The translations under genes and the position numbers were made by a program. Of a DNA stretch of 38,970 nt, positions 14,690 through 22,185 are shown in pieces. The notes under the pieces are model-generated. The model was given only the letters and a program-made list of their open reading frames with translations. It was not told the origin of the DNA and searched no databases. The stretch covers positions 1-38,970 of the forward strand of contig NZ_NWUX01000032.1 of assembly GCF_002374315.1 (NCBI RefSeq). The letters run 5' to 3'. The stretch is from Vreelandella nigrificans (lineage in GTDB: Bacteria; Pseudomonadota; Gammaproteobacteria; Pseudomonadales; Halomonadaceae). Positions within the stretch are counted from its first letter, which is position 1. Every line of letters begins with the position of its first letter.

Positions 14690-16582
14690 ATGCGTCTATT
14701 CCTGTGTGAGAAGCCTTCGCAGGCCCGAGATATTGCCCGTGTGATCGGTGCCGGCCAGCGCAGCGAGGGCTTCCTGAAGGGCGAGGGGTGTGTCGTGACC
14801 TGGGGGTTCGGGCATCTGCTCGAGCAGGCCCCGCCGGAGCAGTACGACCCGGCGCTCAAGCGCTGGTCGCTGGAGGCGCTGCCGATTCTGCCTTCGACCT
14901 GGAAGATGGAGATCAAGAAGAGCGGCCGCAAGCAGTTCGGTGTCGTGAAGAAGCTGCTGGGCCAGGCGACCGAGGTGGTAGTGGCCACCGATGCCGACCG
15001 GGAAGGGGAAACCATCGCCCGCGAAATCTTGGATCACTGCGGCTATCGGGGGAAGGTCTCCCGCCTGTGGCTCTCGGCCCTGGATGATGCCTCGATCCGC
15101 AAGGCCCTGGCCGGCATCAGGCCCGGCGAGGCGACCTACCCGCTATATCTGGCTGGGCTCGGGCGTAGCCGGGCCGATTGGCTGGTCGGGATGAACCTGA
15201 CCCGGGCCTATACGGTGCTGGCCCAGCGACAGGGCCATCAGGGAGTACTCTCGGTGGGGCGTGTGCAGACGCCTGCGCTGCGCCTGGTTGTGGATCGCGA
15301 CCGGGAGATTGCCAACTTCGTTCCCCAGCCCTTCTGGGAAGTCGTGGCGCATCTGCAGGCGTCGGGCGGGACCTTTCAGGCGAAGTGGCAACCGAGTGAT
15401 GCCTCGATCCAGGATGCCGCGGGGCGCTGCGTCAGCGAGGAAGCCGCCCGGTCATTGGCTCAGCGAGTCACCGGGCAGCAGGGGCGTGTCAGCCACCTCG
15501 AGACGAGCCGCAAGAAGGAGGCGGCGCCACTGGTGATGGATCTCTCATCGCTGCAGCAGGAGGCGTCGCGCCGCTTTGGTTACGGTGCCCAGCAGGTATT
15601 GGATATCGCCCAGGCGCTCTACGAAGTCCACAAGGCGACCAGCTACCCGCGAACCGACTGTCGGTATCTGCCGGAGTCGCAGCGCGATGATGCCGAGCGC
15701 ATCGTGACGATGCTGCTGCACTCGGATGAGGTGCTGTCACCGCTTCGCCAGCGGCTGGACACGAGCCGCAAGAGCCGTGTCTGGAACGACAGCAAGATTA
15801 CCGCCCACCACGGCATCATCCCGACCGCGGCCTGCGACCTGGCCAAGTTGAGCGATGACGAGCGCAACGTCTACGACCTGATTCGTCGCCACTACCTGGC
15901 CCAGTTTCTGCCGGCTCACGAGTACGATCGGACCGAGGTGCGGGTAGACCTGGAGGGCGAAGCGTTTGTGGCCTCAGGGCGGCAGGTGCGTGTGGAAGGG
16001 TGGCGCGAACTCTTTCCCCGGGCGGCGGTTGGAGATGGCGGCGACGAGGAGCGGGAAGCGCCCCCGCTGCCGTCGCTGAGCGAGGGGGAGTGCTGCCAGG
16101 CCCGTCAGCTTGAGGTGCTGGCCAAACAAACGACACCGCCCAAGCCCTTCACCGAGGGCACCCTGGTCGCCGCCATGAAGCATGCCGCTCGGTTCGTGAC
16201 AGACGAGCGCCTGAAGGCGCGCCTCAAGGAGACAGCTGGGATCGGCACCGAGGCAACGCGAGCCGGCATCATCGAGACGCTGCTGAAGCGGGGCTTCATC
16301 AAGCGGCAGAAGCGTGCCCTGGTCTCGACGCCGACCGGTCAGCAGCTGATCGATGCGCTGCCTACCGTCATCACCAATCCCGGCATGACGGCGCTCTGGG
16401 AACAGGCGTTGGATGACGTCGCGGCAGGGCGCCTGGCGCTGCAGGAGTTCATGGGCCGTCAGGCCGGCATGGTGGAGAAGCTGGTGCAGCATGCGCGAGA
16501 GTCCACGGTGACGATGCCTCAGTCGAAGAGCAAGACGCCAGGAAAAGGCGCCGGCAGCCGGCGCAAGGCGTCATCATCTTGA
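14690..16582 (+). CDS. topB: DNA topoisomerase III
   Basis: This 630-residue type IA topoisomerase relaxes and decatenates DNA through a covalent tyrosine intermediate. The TOPRIM domain opens the protein (MRLFLCEKPSQARDIA) and holds the metal site DADREGE at 101-107. SVGRVQTP (188-195) and the active-site segment TSYPRTDCRYL with Tyr319 are intact, and GIGTEATRA occurs near 520. The C-terminal basic tail (SKSKTPGKGAGSRRK) replaces zinc fingers, as in TopB. ATG 14690 is chosen because GAGGGAGG lies before it. Element-borne topB is standard in this ICE class and probably resolves replication or transfer intermediates. Confidence 0.95.
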   Translation: MRLFLCEKPSQARDIARVIGAGQRSEGFLKGEGCVVTWGFGHLLEQAPPEQYDPALKRWSLEALPILPSTWKMEIKKSGRKQFGVVKKLLGQATEVVVATDADREGETIAREILDHCGYRGKVSRLWLSALDDASIRKALAGIRPGEATYPLYLAGLGRSRADWLVGMNLTRAYTVLAQRQGHQGVLSVGRVQTPALRLVVDRDREIANFVPQPFWEVVAHLQASGGTFQAKWQPSDASIQDAAGRCVSEEAARSLAQRVTGQQGRVSHLETSRKKEAAPLVMDLSSLQQEASRRFGYGAQQVLDIAQALYEVHKATSYPRTDCRYLPESQRDDAERIVTMLLHSDEVLSPLRQRLDTSRKSRVWNDSKITAHHGIIPTAACDLAKLSDDERNVYDLIRRHYLAQFLPAHEYDRTEVRVDLEGEAFVASGRQVRVEGWRELFPRAAVGDGGDEEREAPPLPSLSEGECCQARQLEVLAKQTTPPKPFTEGTLVAAMKHAARFVTDERLKARLKETAGIGTEATRAGIIETLLKRGFIKRQKRALVSTPTGQQLIDALPTVITNPGMTALWEQALDDVAAGRLALQEFMGRQAGMVEKLVQHARESTVTMPQSKSKTPGKGAGSRRKASSS

Positions 16583-16811
16583 CCCTAAGAGGGGTAGGCT
16601 CAATAATGAGAGCCGTACCCCGTTGGTTGCTGACGGTCATCACGCAACGCCCTTTGAGCGCCAACGCTCAATCCCCCAAAGTATTCGCACCTCGCGAGAC
16701 GAATACGCCCCATCCCGCCTATACGGCTCACACTGCATCATCAACAGTCGGGGTTCGAGGTTCATTAGTCCCAGGCCAACTTGGTTGGTTGGCCACCTAT
16801 CTCATACGACG

Positions 16812-16855
16812 ACCGGCCTGCCGGCTACCTTGAGCCAGGGTAGCAGCCAGGCCGG
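16812..16855. repeat. Long imperfect stem-loop downstream of topB
   Basis: ACCGGCCTG pairs with CAGGCCGGT (9 bp) and, after a 3x3 internal loop, GCTACC pairs with GGTAGC (6 bp). There is no T-run, so a simple rho-independent terminator is unlikely. Within a structured non-coding region it could be part of oriT or of an RNA. Confidence 0.55.
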
Positions 16856-17333
16856 TTGACGTTTCCACGCTGGAAACGCCTGCCCTTCTGCGGAGCCCGC
16901 CGCATCACCAACGGGAGCCCTTTGTGCAGGGATCTGTGCTTGATCGACCGAATGCGTCCGCGAAGAGATTCGGGTGCCACCGTGAGCGAAGCATGGCAAC
17001 GAGGGACATGCCTTGGCTCCAGTTGCATGACGGACATCCTGGTACTTGTCGATACGGCGACGACCCTGTTGATGCCCTCTATGGTCTTCAATCCCAAGAC
17101 GTGGCGTGCCGCGTCTTGCGAGTGGGGATATCGAGGAGACGCTGCCGAAGCAGTGAGCAGTCTCCCAGTGGGCAAGTGCCGCCGCTGGCGGCCCGGTGGT
17201 CTCGGCCGGTTCCAACCGAGACACCCCAGGCACCCAGGCGTTTCAAGGGTGCGCCGCTTGGCGGTACGCCGTCACCCAAGGCCTCGCGCATCCCGAGACG
17301 AGGCCGCCCATTCGGGCTGGATGCCACTGCGAT

Positions 17334-17398
17334 TACCACCCATTCGGGGAGATGCCTCCCCAGGGGGGCGGACCCCCTGGAACCTGGAGGAAGACCCC
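17334..17398 (+). promoter_or_regulatory. Hairpin leader 1 (before the 91-aa gene)
   Basis: The leader starts ATTACCACCCATTCGGGGAG. GGGGAG (17346-17351) can pair with CTCCCC (17356-17361), and CCAGGGGG (17360-17367) with CCCCCTGG (17373-17380). The two helices share two bases, so they compete. It shares ACCACCCA...CGGGGA..TGCCTCCCC with leader 4. Confidence 0.55.
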
Positions 17399-17674
17399 AT
17401 GGCCACGATTGTCGACGACCATGTCATGGTCTGTGACGACTGCCTGATGATCATCGCCAATGACGATGCCACCGGGCTGGATCACTTCCTGGATGAGGAG
17501 AGCGCTGCCGCCCGAGAAAGGGAGGTGCGTGATTCCATCTACGCAGCGCAGCGCGACGGGAACACCCTCGTCGTCGGCGATAGCGAGTACGACGAAGCGT
17601 TCTCGACCTCATCCTGCGACTGCTGCCACACCCACCTGGCGGGCGCTCGGCACCACTGCGTGCTGATGGGCTGA
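17399..17674 (+). CDS. Small cysteine-rich protein of unknown function
   Basis: A 91-residue acidic protein with cysteine pairs CDDC (residues 12-15) and CDCC-H-H (near 73-79) and a final HHC, which could bind zinc across two knuckles. It has no signal peptide or membrane segment. ATG 17399 is preceded by GGAGG and by hairpin leader 1; the frame is open far upstream but the upstream part is not protein-like. No family recognised. It is the first of four small genes that each follow a related hairpin leader. Confidence 0.6.
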   Translation: MATIVDDHVMVCDDCLMIIANDDATGLDHFLDEESAAAREREVRDSIYAAQRDGNTLVVGDSEYDEAFSTSSCDCCHTHLAGARHHCVLMG

Positions 17675-17702
17675 GCCAGCGTCTGAAACCACCTATTGCC
17701 CA

Positions 17703-17748
17703 CCCGGGAAGCCACTCGACTTCCCAGAGGGGGCGAGTGTCTTCCGGG
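17703..17748 (+). promoter_or_regulatory. Hairpin leader 2 (before the STY4534-type gene)
   Basis: CCCGG/CCGGG (17703-17707, 17744-17748) enclose GAAG/CTTC, then CACTCG/CGAGTG (17713-17718, 17734-17739) and CTTCCC/GGGGG inside. It keeps the outer-plus-inner stem design of leaders 3 and 4 but with a different middle helix. Confidence 0.5.
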
Positions 17749-17779
17749 CGCACACCGCAACCCACCGAGGAGACACTCC

Positions 17780-18313
17780 ATGACGAACTCCACTCACCAG
17801 AGTGCCACCACTGGCTTCTTCGATCTGCATATCACCGGCCTTGGTTATCTCAACCGCATCCGAGAGGTCAGGCCGAAGCGTGGAGACGCGTTCTGGGCAT
17901 GCGATATCGCAGCCCTGAACGGCCCCGCGGACGATGTGGGGTATACCCGCTTCGACTGCCGGATCAGCGGCCGTGAGGCCGAAGCGCTCGTCAAACGCTG
18001 CCGTCAGGCGGTGTATCAAGGTCGCAAGGTGCTGGTGGGCTTCAAGCTGGGCGACCTCTGGACGGACACCTTCGTCTACTCCAGAGGCGACAAGGCGGGC
18101 CAGACCGGCGTCAGTCTCAAGGCGCGCCTTCTGTTCATCAGCTGGATCAAGGTGAACGGCGAGATGGTTTACCAGGCGCCCCGCCGCGAAGAGCAGACTG
18201 CCGGCAACGACAGATCCGCTGCCTCAGCGGAGCCGTCTGAAACCGGCAATGGCTACGCCGCTGCCCATGCGGGAGAAGCGGCCGGCTCCTTCGATTCGCC
18301 GGCTATGCACTGA
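17780..18313 (+). CDS. STY4534 family ICE replication protein (DUF3577)
   Basis: A 177-residue soluble protein of the DUF3577/STY4534 family, annotated in related elements as an ICE replication protein. The conserved core runs from FFDLHITGLGYLNRIREV (15-32) through FWACDIAALNG and TRFDCRISGREAEALV to KARLLFISWIKVNGE. This looks like an OB-type beta barrel, so single-strand binding is plausible. The last 50 residues are disordered. ATG 17780 has GAGGAG upstream. Confidence 0.8.
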   Translation: MTNSTHQSATTGFFDLHITGLGYLNRIREVRPKRGDAFWACDIAALNGPADDVGYTRFDCRISGREAEALVKRCRQAVYQGRKVLVGFKLGDLWTDTFVYSRGDKAGQTGVSLKARLLFISWIKVNGEMVYQAPRREEQTAGNDRSAASAEPSETGNGYAAAHAGEAAGSFDSPAMH

Positions 18314-18341
18314 TCCACAGCGCTTCCATCAACCTACCCAG

Positions 18342-18379
18342 CCGGGGATTTACCTCCCCGTCGGGGAGGTTCTTCTCGG
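18342..18379 (+). promoter_or_regulatory. Hairpin leader 3 (before the 78-aa gene)
   Basis: Outer stem CCGGGGA (18342-18348) with TTCTCGG (18373-18379) is fully paired if two G-U wobbles are allowed. Inner stem CCTCCCC (18353-18359) with GGGGAGG (18363-18369) is perfect. Compared with leader 4, the right outer strand changed from TCCCCGG to TTCTCGG while staying pairable in RNA. Confidence 0.6.
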
Positions 18380-18404
18380 CGATGACAGTCCGCTGGAGAA
18401 GACA

Positions 18405-18641
18405 ATGCGAGTGGAAGTTAACCAACTGCTCTACGATCCGCGAGATCCGACCTGCTTCTACATCCTGAGCGAGAGTGCCGGGAGGCTGTACGCCTTCGTG
18501 CAGTGCATCGATCGGGGCATGGATCTCAAGGCTCACTACCGCGCCCGCTATTGGGGCGAGTACAGCCACGACGACCCGGATGGCAGCATCCGTCTCATCC
18601 TGACTCACGGGGGTAAATGGCCAGGCCTGCCCCTCGACTAA
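18405..18641 (+). CDS. Small protein of unknown function
   Basis: A 78-residue soluble protein (MRVEVNQLLYDPRDPTCFYI...). A compact alpha-beta fold is likely, with strands around TCFYILSES and LYAFVQCID. No motif or family recognised. ATG 18405 follows CTGGAGAA and hairpin leader 3; the upstream open frame merely reads through the leader. It belongs to the run of leader-preceded small genes. Confidence 0.55.
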   Translation: MRVEVNQLLYDPRDPTCFYILSESAGRLYAFVQCIDRGMDLKAHYRARYWGEYSHDDPDGSIRLILTHGGKWPGLPLD

Positions 18642-18664
18642 CCACATTGCCCATCACCACCCAG

Positions 18665-18702
18665 CCGGGGAAATGCCTCCCCGCTGGGAAGGTTCTCCCC
18701 GG
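18665..18702 (+). promoter_or_regulatory. Hairpin leader 4 (before the 178-aa gene)
   Basis: Outer stem CCGGGGA (18665-18671) with TCCCCGG (18696-18702) is perfect. The inner stem CCTCCCC...GGGAAGG is present with one mismatch. It aligns closely with leader 3, 323 bases upstream, over about 45 bases. Confidence 0.6.
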
Positions 18703-18727
18703 CGCTGTTATGAACGGGAGAACCACG

Positions 18728-19264
18728 ATGGAACACTTTGTCCCTAATCCCTATGCGGTCGAAGGTGCGCTGATTCGGGAGGCGGTGCTGCGCGAGCAGT
18801 TTCGTCTCACGGTGCATGGCACGCGCTGGGAGTATGACGATACCGCTCCCTCGGACCCCTGGTTCGAGGAGACAACCGTCATCGACGCTGGCAGCTTTGC
18901 GACGGTCACCGAGATCGTCCATGCAGAGCCCGACCTTCTGGCGCATATCGGCCCGGAGGTCATGCTGTCTCACGCCGAGGTGCGAGACCGGTACGGTCGC
19001 CTTGTGGCAGCAGCACGCTTTACGACGGGTGCCTTCGAGTGGCTCATGCCGCCCACCGTTCAGGAAGCGTCTGCGCTACGCGAGCGCGAGCAGGCACTGG
19101 AGCAGCGGGCCAGGGAGGAGATTGCCCTGGCAGACAACGTCAGCGCAGCGCGCTGGCTTCGCGAGCAGGCGGCAGGCGTGCGGCTGCAGCTGGCTCTGGA
19201 CCACTACTATCGACCCTATGTGCGCCGAGAGCTCGAGGCGCTCAGCGTCATGCCAAGGCACTGA
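18728..19264 (+). CDS. Protein of unknown function with helical C-terminus
   Basis: A 178-residue soluble protein. The N-terminal half is mixed alpha-beta with several aromatic residues (FRLTVHGTRWEYDD). The C-terminal third is a charged helix (ASALREREQALEQRAREE) likely to form a coiled coil. ATG 18728 with GGGAG seven bases upstream is preferred to the in-frame ATG 18710. It is the last gene before the strong terminator at 19284 and so closes the maintenance operon. No family recognised. Confidence 0.6.
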   Translation: MEHFVPNPYAVEGALIREAVLREQFRLTVHGTRWEYDDTAPSDPWFEETTVIDAGSFATVTEIVHAEPDLLAHIGPEVMLSHAEVRDRYGRLVAAARFTTGAFEWLMPPTVQEASALREREQALEQRAREEIALADNVSAARWLREQAAGVRLQLALDHYYRPYVRRELEALSVMPRH

Positions 19265-19283
19265 CGATTCCCAACCTGCGAAG

Positions 19284-19308
19284 AACGCCCCATTCCGGGG
19301 CGTTTTTC
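19284..19308 (+). terminator. Rho-independent terminator ending the maintenance operon
   Basis: ACGCCCC (19285-19291) pairs with GGGGCGT (19297-19303) around ATTCC, followed by TTTT. It lies 20 bases after the stop of the preceding gene and separates the maintenance and transfer operons. Confidence 0.88.
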
Positions 19309-19366
19309 CTTTCCCCGCCTGATTACGCTTTCCAATCGACCCGCCCCCGCAAACCCGAGAACCTCC

Positions 19367-19400
19367 TGCCTCAACGCCATTGAATGGACTCCTTGAGGCA
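19367..19400 (+). promoter_or_regulatory. Hairpin that can hide the pilL ribosome binding site
   Basis: TGCCTCAA (19367-19374) is the exact reverse complement of TTGAGGCA (19393-19400), and CCAT/ATGG (19377-19380, 19384-19387) can pair inside. The right arm contains GAGG, the ribosome site of ATG 19405. Folding would block initiation at the first gene of the transfer operon. Confidence 0.6.
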
Positions 19401-19404
19401 ACGC

Positions 19405-20049
19405 ATGCTCAACCTTCCCACCCTCTCGACCGCTGCGCTGATCGCCACCACGCTGCTGGCGGGCTGTGCGCATCAGCCGCAACAGGCTCCTGAACCCTCG
19501 AACGCCGACTCTCTGGTGCTTTCGCTGCCGTACTTCGACGTGGACGGCGAGCGGCATCGGGCCGTGGTCACCGGCCCCAACCCGCCGACGACCGAGGCCG
19601 TGACTCCGGACATTTACAGCGACGAACTGCCCTCCGTTGAGGTCATTCGCACCGGGCGTTACCAGCTGGTGGCCACTCAGGCCTCGCTGGGTCAGCGCTA
19701 CCTCCTGGAGCAGACCATCGACGTGCGCATTCCGGCATCCATGACCACCACTGTGGAGGATGCGCTGCATCACACCCTGCGCCATACCGGCTATTCGCTC
19801 TGCCCCGCGCCCGGCCCCGCTCAGCGCACCCTCTACCGCAAGCCGCTGCCGGCGGCCCACTACCGGCTGGGCCCGATGCCGCTGCGCGAAGCCCTTCAGG
19901 TGCTGGGCGGCGACGCCTGGGAGCTGGAGGTCGACCCTGTCGCCAGAGAGGTCTGCTACCAGGTGCGGGATATCCGCTATGCGCCGGGGCACGGCGACGA
20001 CAGCCGTGACGAGCGCAACGAAGCAGTGGCGGAGGTGAGCGATGCGTGA
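19405..20049 (+). CDS. pilL: PilL-like lipoprotein of the ICE transfer operon (TIGR03748)
   Basis: A 214-residue exported lipoprotein with lipobox LLAGC (residues about 17-21). The conserved C-terminal part (YLLEQTIDVRIPASMTTTVEDALHHTL... YRLGPMPLREALQVLGGDAWEL) matches the PilL N-terminal-like family that opens the conjugation region in these ICEs and is related to secretin-associated domains of type IV pili. The frame is open from ATG 19384, but ATG 19405 has GAGG six bases upstream. Anchored in the envelope, it probably helps assemble the transfer pore. It overlaps the next gene by 8 bp. Confidence 0.8.
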   Translation: MLNLPTLSTAALIATTLLAGCAHQPQQAPEPSNADSLVLSLPYFDVDGERHRAVVTGPNPPTTEAVTPDIYSDELPSVEVIRTGRYQLVATQASLGQRYLLEQTIDVRIPASMTTTVEDALHHTLRHTGYSLCPAPGPAQRTLYRKPLPAAHYRLGPMPLREALQVLGGDAWELEVDPVAREVCYQVRDIRYAPGHGDDSRDERNEAVAEVSDA

Positions 20050-20803
20050 GCCTACCGAGCTGTCGCCCAACCACAAGCCGACGGAGCCGCAGCGTCGCCG
20101 CAAGTTCGGGGCAGGGAAGGGCAGCAGGAAGACCCTCTACGGTCTGCTGACGGTCAGCCTGGCCGGTGCTGTGGTGTCGGGGGCTCTGCTGTTGAGGCCG
20201 GCGCCTGAGGAGGTGCCGGTGGAATCTCTGGTGCAGTCCCAGGTGCAGCAGGCGGTGGTGCCCCTGGAGGAGGCGCTCGCCCGAGTGGAATCGCAGCAGA
20301 CGGTGCTGGAGCAGCACCTGGCGGAGCTGGACCAGCGTCTCGAGCGAGCCGAGCAGCGCGGGCTGGAGAATGCCGCCGATATCACCGCCGCACAGGCGCA
20401 GCTGGAACAGCGGGATCCGCTTGAGCCCCGCCTGGCCGAGCTATCCGAGACGCTGAGCCACCTGGATAGCGAGCTCAACCTGCGCGTCACCGCCCAGAAC
20501 GAGCAGATCCAGACGCTGGAGAAGCGCCTCGAGCAGAGCCGGCAGGCGGCACCACGCCCGGCACCTGCCCGCCAGGCGCCGCGGCCAGCGGCCCCGCCGT
20601 CGCCCCCGTTCCAGGTCACCGGCGTCGAGTCCCGGGGCGGGCGCCCCTACGTTGGCGTTTCGCCCAACGGCCTGTCGAGCCTGCGGGATATCCGGCTGCT
20701 GGGCGTCGGGGATCGCCAGGATGGCTGGGAGCTGACCAGTATCCGCGGCACCCACGCCGTCTTCAGCCGCAACGGCCGCTCCGTCGACGTCCAGATTCCC
20801 TGA
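20042..20803 (+). CDS. Membrane-anchored coiled-coil transfer protein
   Basis: A 253-residue single-pass membrane protein. A basic cytoplasmic N-terminus precedes a transmembrane segment (about 31-52), a long coiled coil (about 65-170, LEQHLAELDQRLERAEQ...), a Pro/Ala-rich linker and a small C-terminal beta domain (GRPYVGVSPNGLSSLRDIRLLGVGD...) similar in style to PilP/PilO-type pilus assembly domains. It always-follows-PilL placement suggests a scaffold linking inner membrane to the periplasmic pore. I do not recognise an exact family. Confidence 0.6.
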   Translation: MREPTELSPNHKPTEPQRRRKFGAGKGSRKTLYGLLTVSLAGAVVSGALLLRPAPEEVPVESLVQSQVQQAVVPLEEALARVESQQTVLEQHLAELDQRLERAEQRGLENAADITAAQAQLEQRDPLEPRLAELSETLSHLDSELNLRVTAQNEQIQTLEKRLEQSRQAAPRPAPARQAPRPAAPPSPPFQVTGVESRGGRPYVGVSPNGLSSLRDIRLLGVGDRQDGWELTSIRGTHAVFSRNGRSVDVQIP

Positions 20804-20822
20804 GCCCACCGGAGATCCTGCG

Positions 20823-21578
20823 ATGACAAACCCGAAACCTGCTGTGCTTGCCGCGATGACCGTTGCCGTGGCGCTGCTGGCCAGCCAGGCCGCTGCCCAG
20901 TCCACTACCCAGTCCACCCCGGAGCATCGCCCCGATGCCTCCGCCGTGATGCAGGAGGCCCAGCGGCTGCTCGAGAGCGAGCGCACCACCACGCGCACGC
21001 AGCGGGCCGAGGCCTGGAAGCTGACCGAGCGCGACTGGGAGCGCTACGAGACGCTGATGGAAGGGCCGCGAGGGATCTGGTCGCCCAACCTTGACCCCAT
21101 CACCGCTCTTGGCGTGGAAGCGCGCAGCGCCGAGGAGCGCCGCCGCTATGCGGAGCTGCTGGTGGCCGTGGAGCGCGAGCGCACCGAGCGGGAGCTGGCG
21201 TTCCAGAGAGCCTATGACGAGGCCTGGCAGCGCCTCTATCCCGACGAGATGCCGGTGGATGAGTTCACCTTGCGGCCGCGCAACGCCTTTCACTTCACCG
21301 ACGGGGGTGCGCTGCAGGCGCGGCTGACGGTGTATGTGGCGGTCGAGGCGTGCGAGCGCTGCGACAGCACCGTCAGCGAGCTGCTGGCCCAGGGCGCTCA
21401 GATGGACATCTTCGTGCTCGACAGCGACGGCGACGACGCCGTGATACGCGACTGGGCCCGCCGCGCGGGCGTGCCGGCGGATCGCGTGCGGGCGCGGGAC
21501 ATCACCCTCAACCACGGCCAGCCGGACCCCGAGCACGGCATCACCATGGGGTCGCTGCCGCAGGTCTACCCGAGGTGA
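20823..21578 (+). CDS. PFL_4693 family ICE protein (TIGR03759)
   Basis: A 251-residue periplasmic protein with a signal peptide (cleaved near AAAQS, residues about 20-25). The signature segment LTERDWERYETLMEGPRGIWSPNLDP-type sequence (around 65-90) and the following ARSAEERRRYAELLVAVE identify the family. The C-terminal half (AVEACERCDSTVSELL...FVLDSDGDDAVIRDWAR) looks like a thioredoxin fold with a CERC active-site-like pair, so a disulfide role in pilus assembly is possible. Function is not established for the family. Confidence 0.82.
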   Translation: MTNPKPAVLAAMTVAVALLASQAAAQSTTQSTPEHRPDASAVMQEAQRLLESERTTTRTQRAEAWKLTERDWERYETLMEGPRGIWSPNLDPITALGVEARSAEERRRYAELLVAVERERTERELAFQRAYDEAWQRLYPDEMPVDEFTLRPRNAFHFTDGGALQARLTVYVAVEACERCDSTVSELLAQGAQMDIFVLDSDGDDAVIRDWARRAGVPADRVRARDITLNHGQPDPEHGITMGSLPQVYPR

Positions 21579-21587
21579 GGAGGGGGT

Positions 21588-22172
21588 ATGAGGCTGACAG
21601 CATGCCGACGCCTGGTGATGGGCTGCGCGCTTGGCTGTGGTCTGGCGGTGGTGTCATCGCTGGCGAATGCCACCGTAGTACCGCCTGCGTACTTCGACGC
21701 CGCAAGCCTGCACCAGGTCCCGCCAGAAGTGCTCTATGCAGTGGCCACGGCGGAATCGGTAGTCAGCTTCAAGGTGGGGCGCCGGCCCTGGCCCTGGACC
21801 CTGAACGTGGCGGGGGAGGGCTTCCACTTTGCGACTCGCCAGGCGGCCTGCGATGCCCTGGTGCTGGCCCTTCAGGAAACCCGCGTCGTGGACGTGGGCA
21901 TCGCCCAGCTCAACGTGCGCTGGCAGCCGCAGCTGTTCGGCGCTGGCAAACGCTTTCCCCACCCCTGCGATGCCCTGGACCCCTACGCCAACCTGGAGGA
22001 GGCGGCCCGCCTGCTGCGCGGCCACTTCGAGGTCACCGGCGACTGGGTGCAGGCGGCCGGGCGCTACCACCGTCCCGCTGGCGGAGAGCCGGCGGCCCGC
22101 TACCGCCGCATCGTCGCCGCCGAGCTCGAGCGGCTGAACACATCTCGCCAGCGGCAGCTGGCAGCCAACTGA
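21588..22172 (+). CDS. Lytic transglycosylase (SLT domain) of the transfer system
   Basis: A 194-residue exported muramidase-like enzyme. A signal peptide (residues 1-28) precedes an SLT domain: PPEVLYAVATAES with the catalytic Glu in ATAES, VDVGIAQLNVRW as the GLMQ-type motif, and an ALDPYANLEEAARLL segment. It cleaves peptidoglycan to let the conjugation apparatus cross the wall. GAGG lies before the start. It stands between PFL_4693 and PFL_4695 as in other ICEs of this class. Confidence 0.87.
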   Translation: MRLTACRRLVMGCALGCGLAVVSSLANATVVPPAYFDAASLHQVPPEVLYAVATAESVVSFKVGRRPWPWTLNVAGEGFHFATRQAACDALVLALQETRVVDVGIAQLNVRWQPQLFGAGKRFPHPCDALDPYANLEEAARLLRGHFEVTGDWVQAAGRYHRPAGGEPAARYRRIVAAELERLNTSRQRQLAAN

Positions 22173-22185
22173 GGAGATGCGACCG

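Larger units (their letters stand above)
16583..17398. other. 816-bp structured intergenic region
   Basis: No ORF here looks coding. Inverted repeats are dense: GGGGTAGGCTC pairing with GAGAGCCGTACCCC (16591-16622, with bulges); TTGAGCG/CGCTCAA (16654-16671); GTATTCG/CGAATAC enclosing CTCGCGAG (16681-16706); a long stem ACCGGCCTG/CAGGCCGGT with GCTACC/GGTAGC inside (about 16812-16855); CGTTTCCA-CGC-TGGAAACG (16860-16878); and GTCTCGG/CCGAGAC (17199-17222). Such a region could be oriT, a structured RNA or a promoter cluster; I cannot decide between them. Confidence 0.6.

Noticed and set aside
16856..17398. Long plus-strand open frame running into the 91-aa gene
   Set aside because: The upstream part is Arg/Pro/Cys-rich with no ribosome site at its start, and it reads through the hairpin leader. 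GC-rich DNA leaves such frames open by chance.
17529..17536. Exact half-site TGATTCCA in the 91-aa gene
   Set aside because: An 8-base match is expected by chance in a window this size and the other arm is absent.
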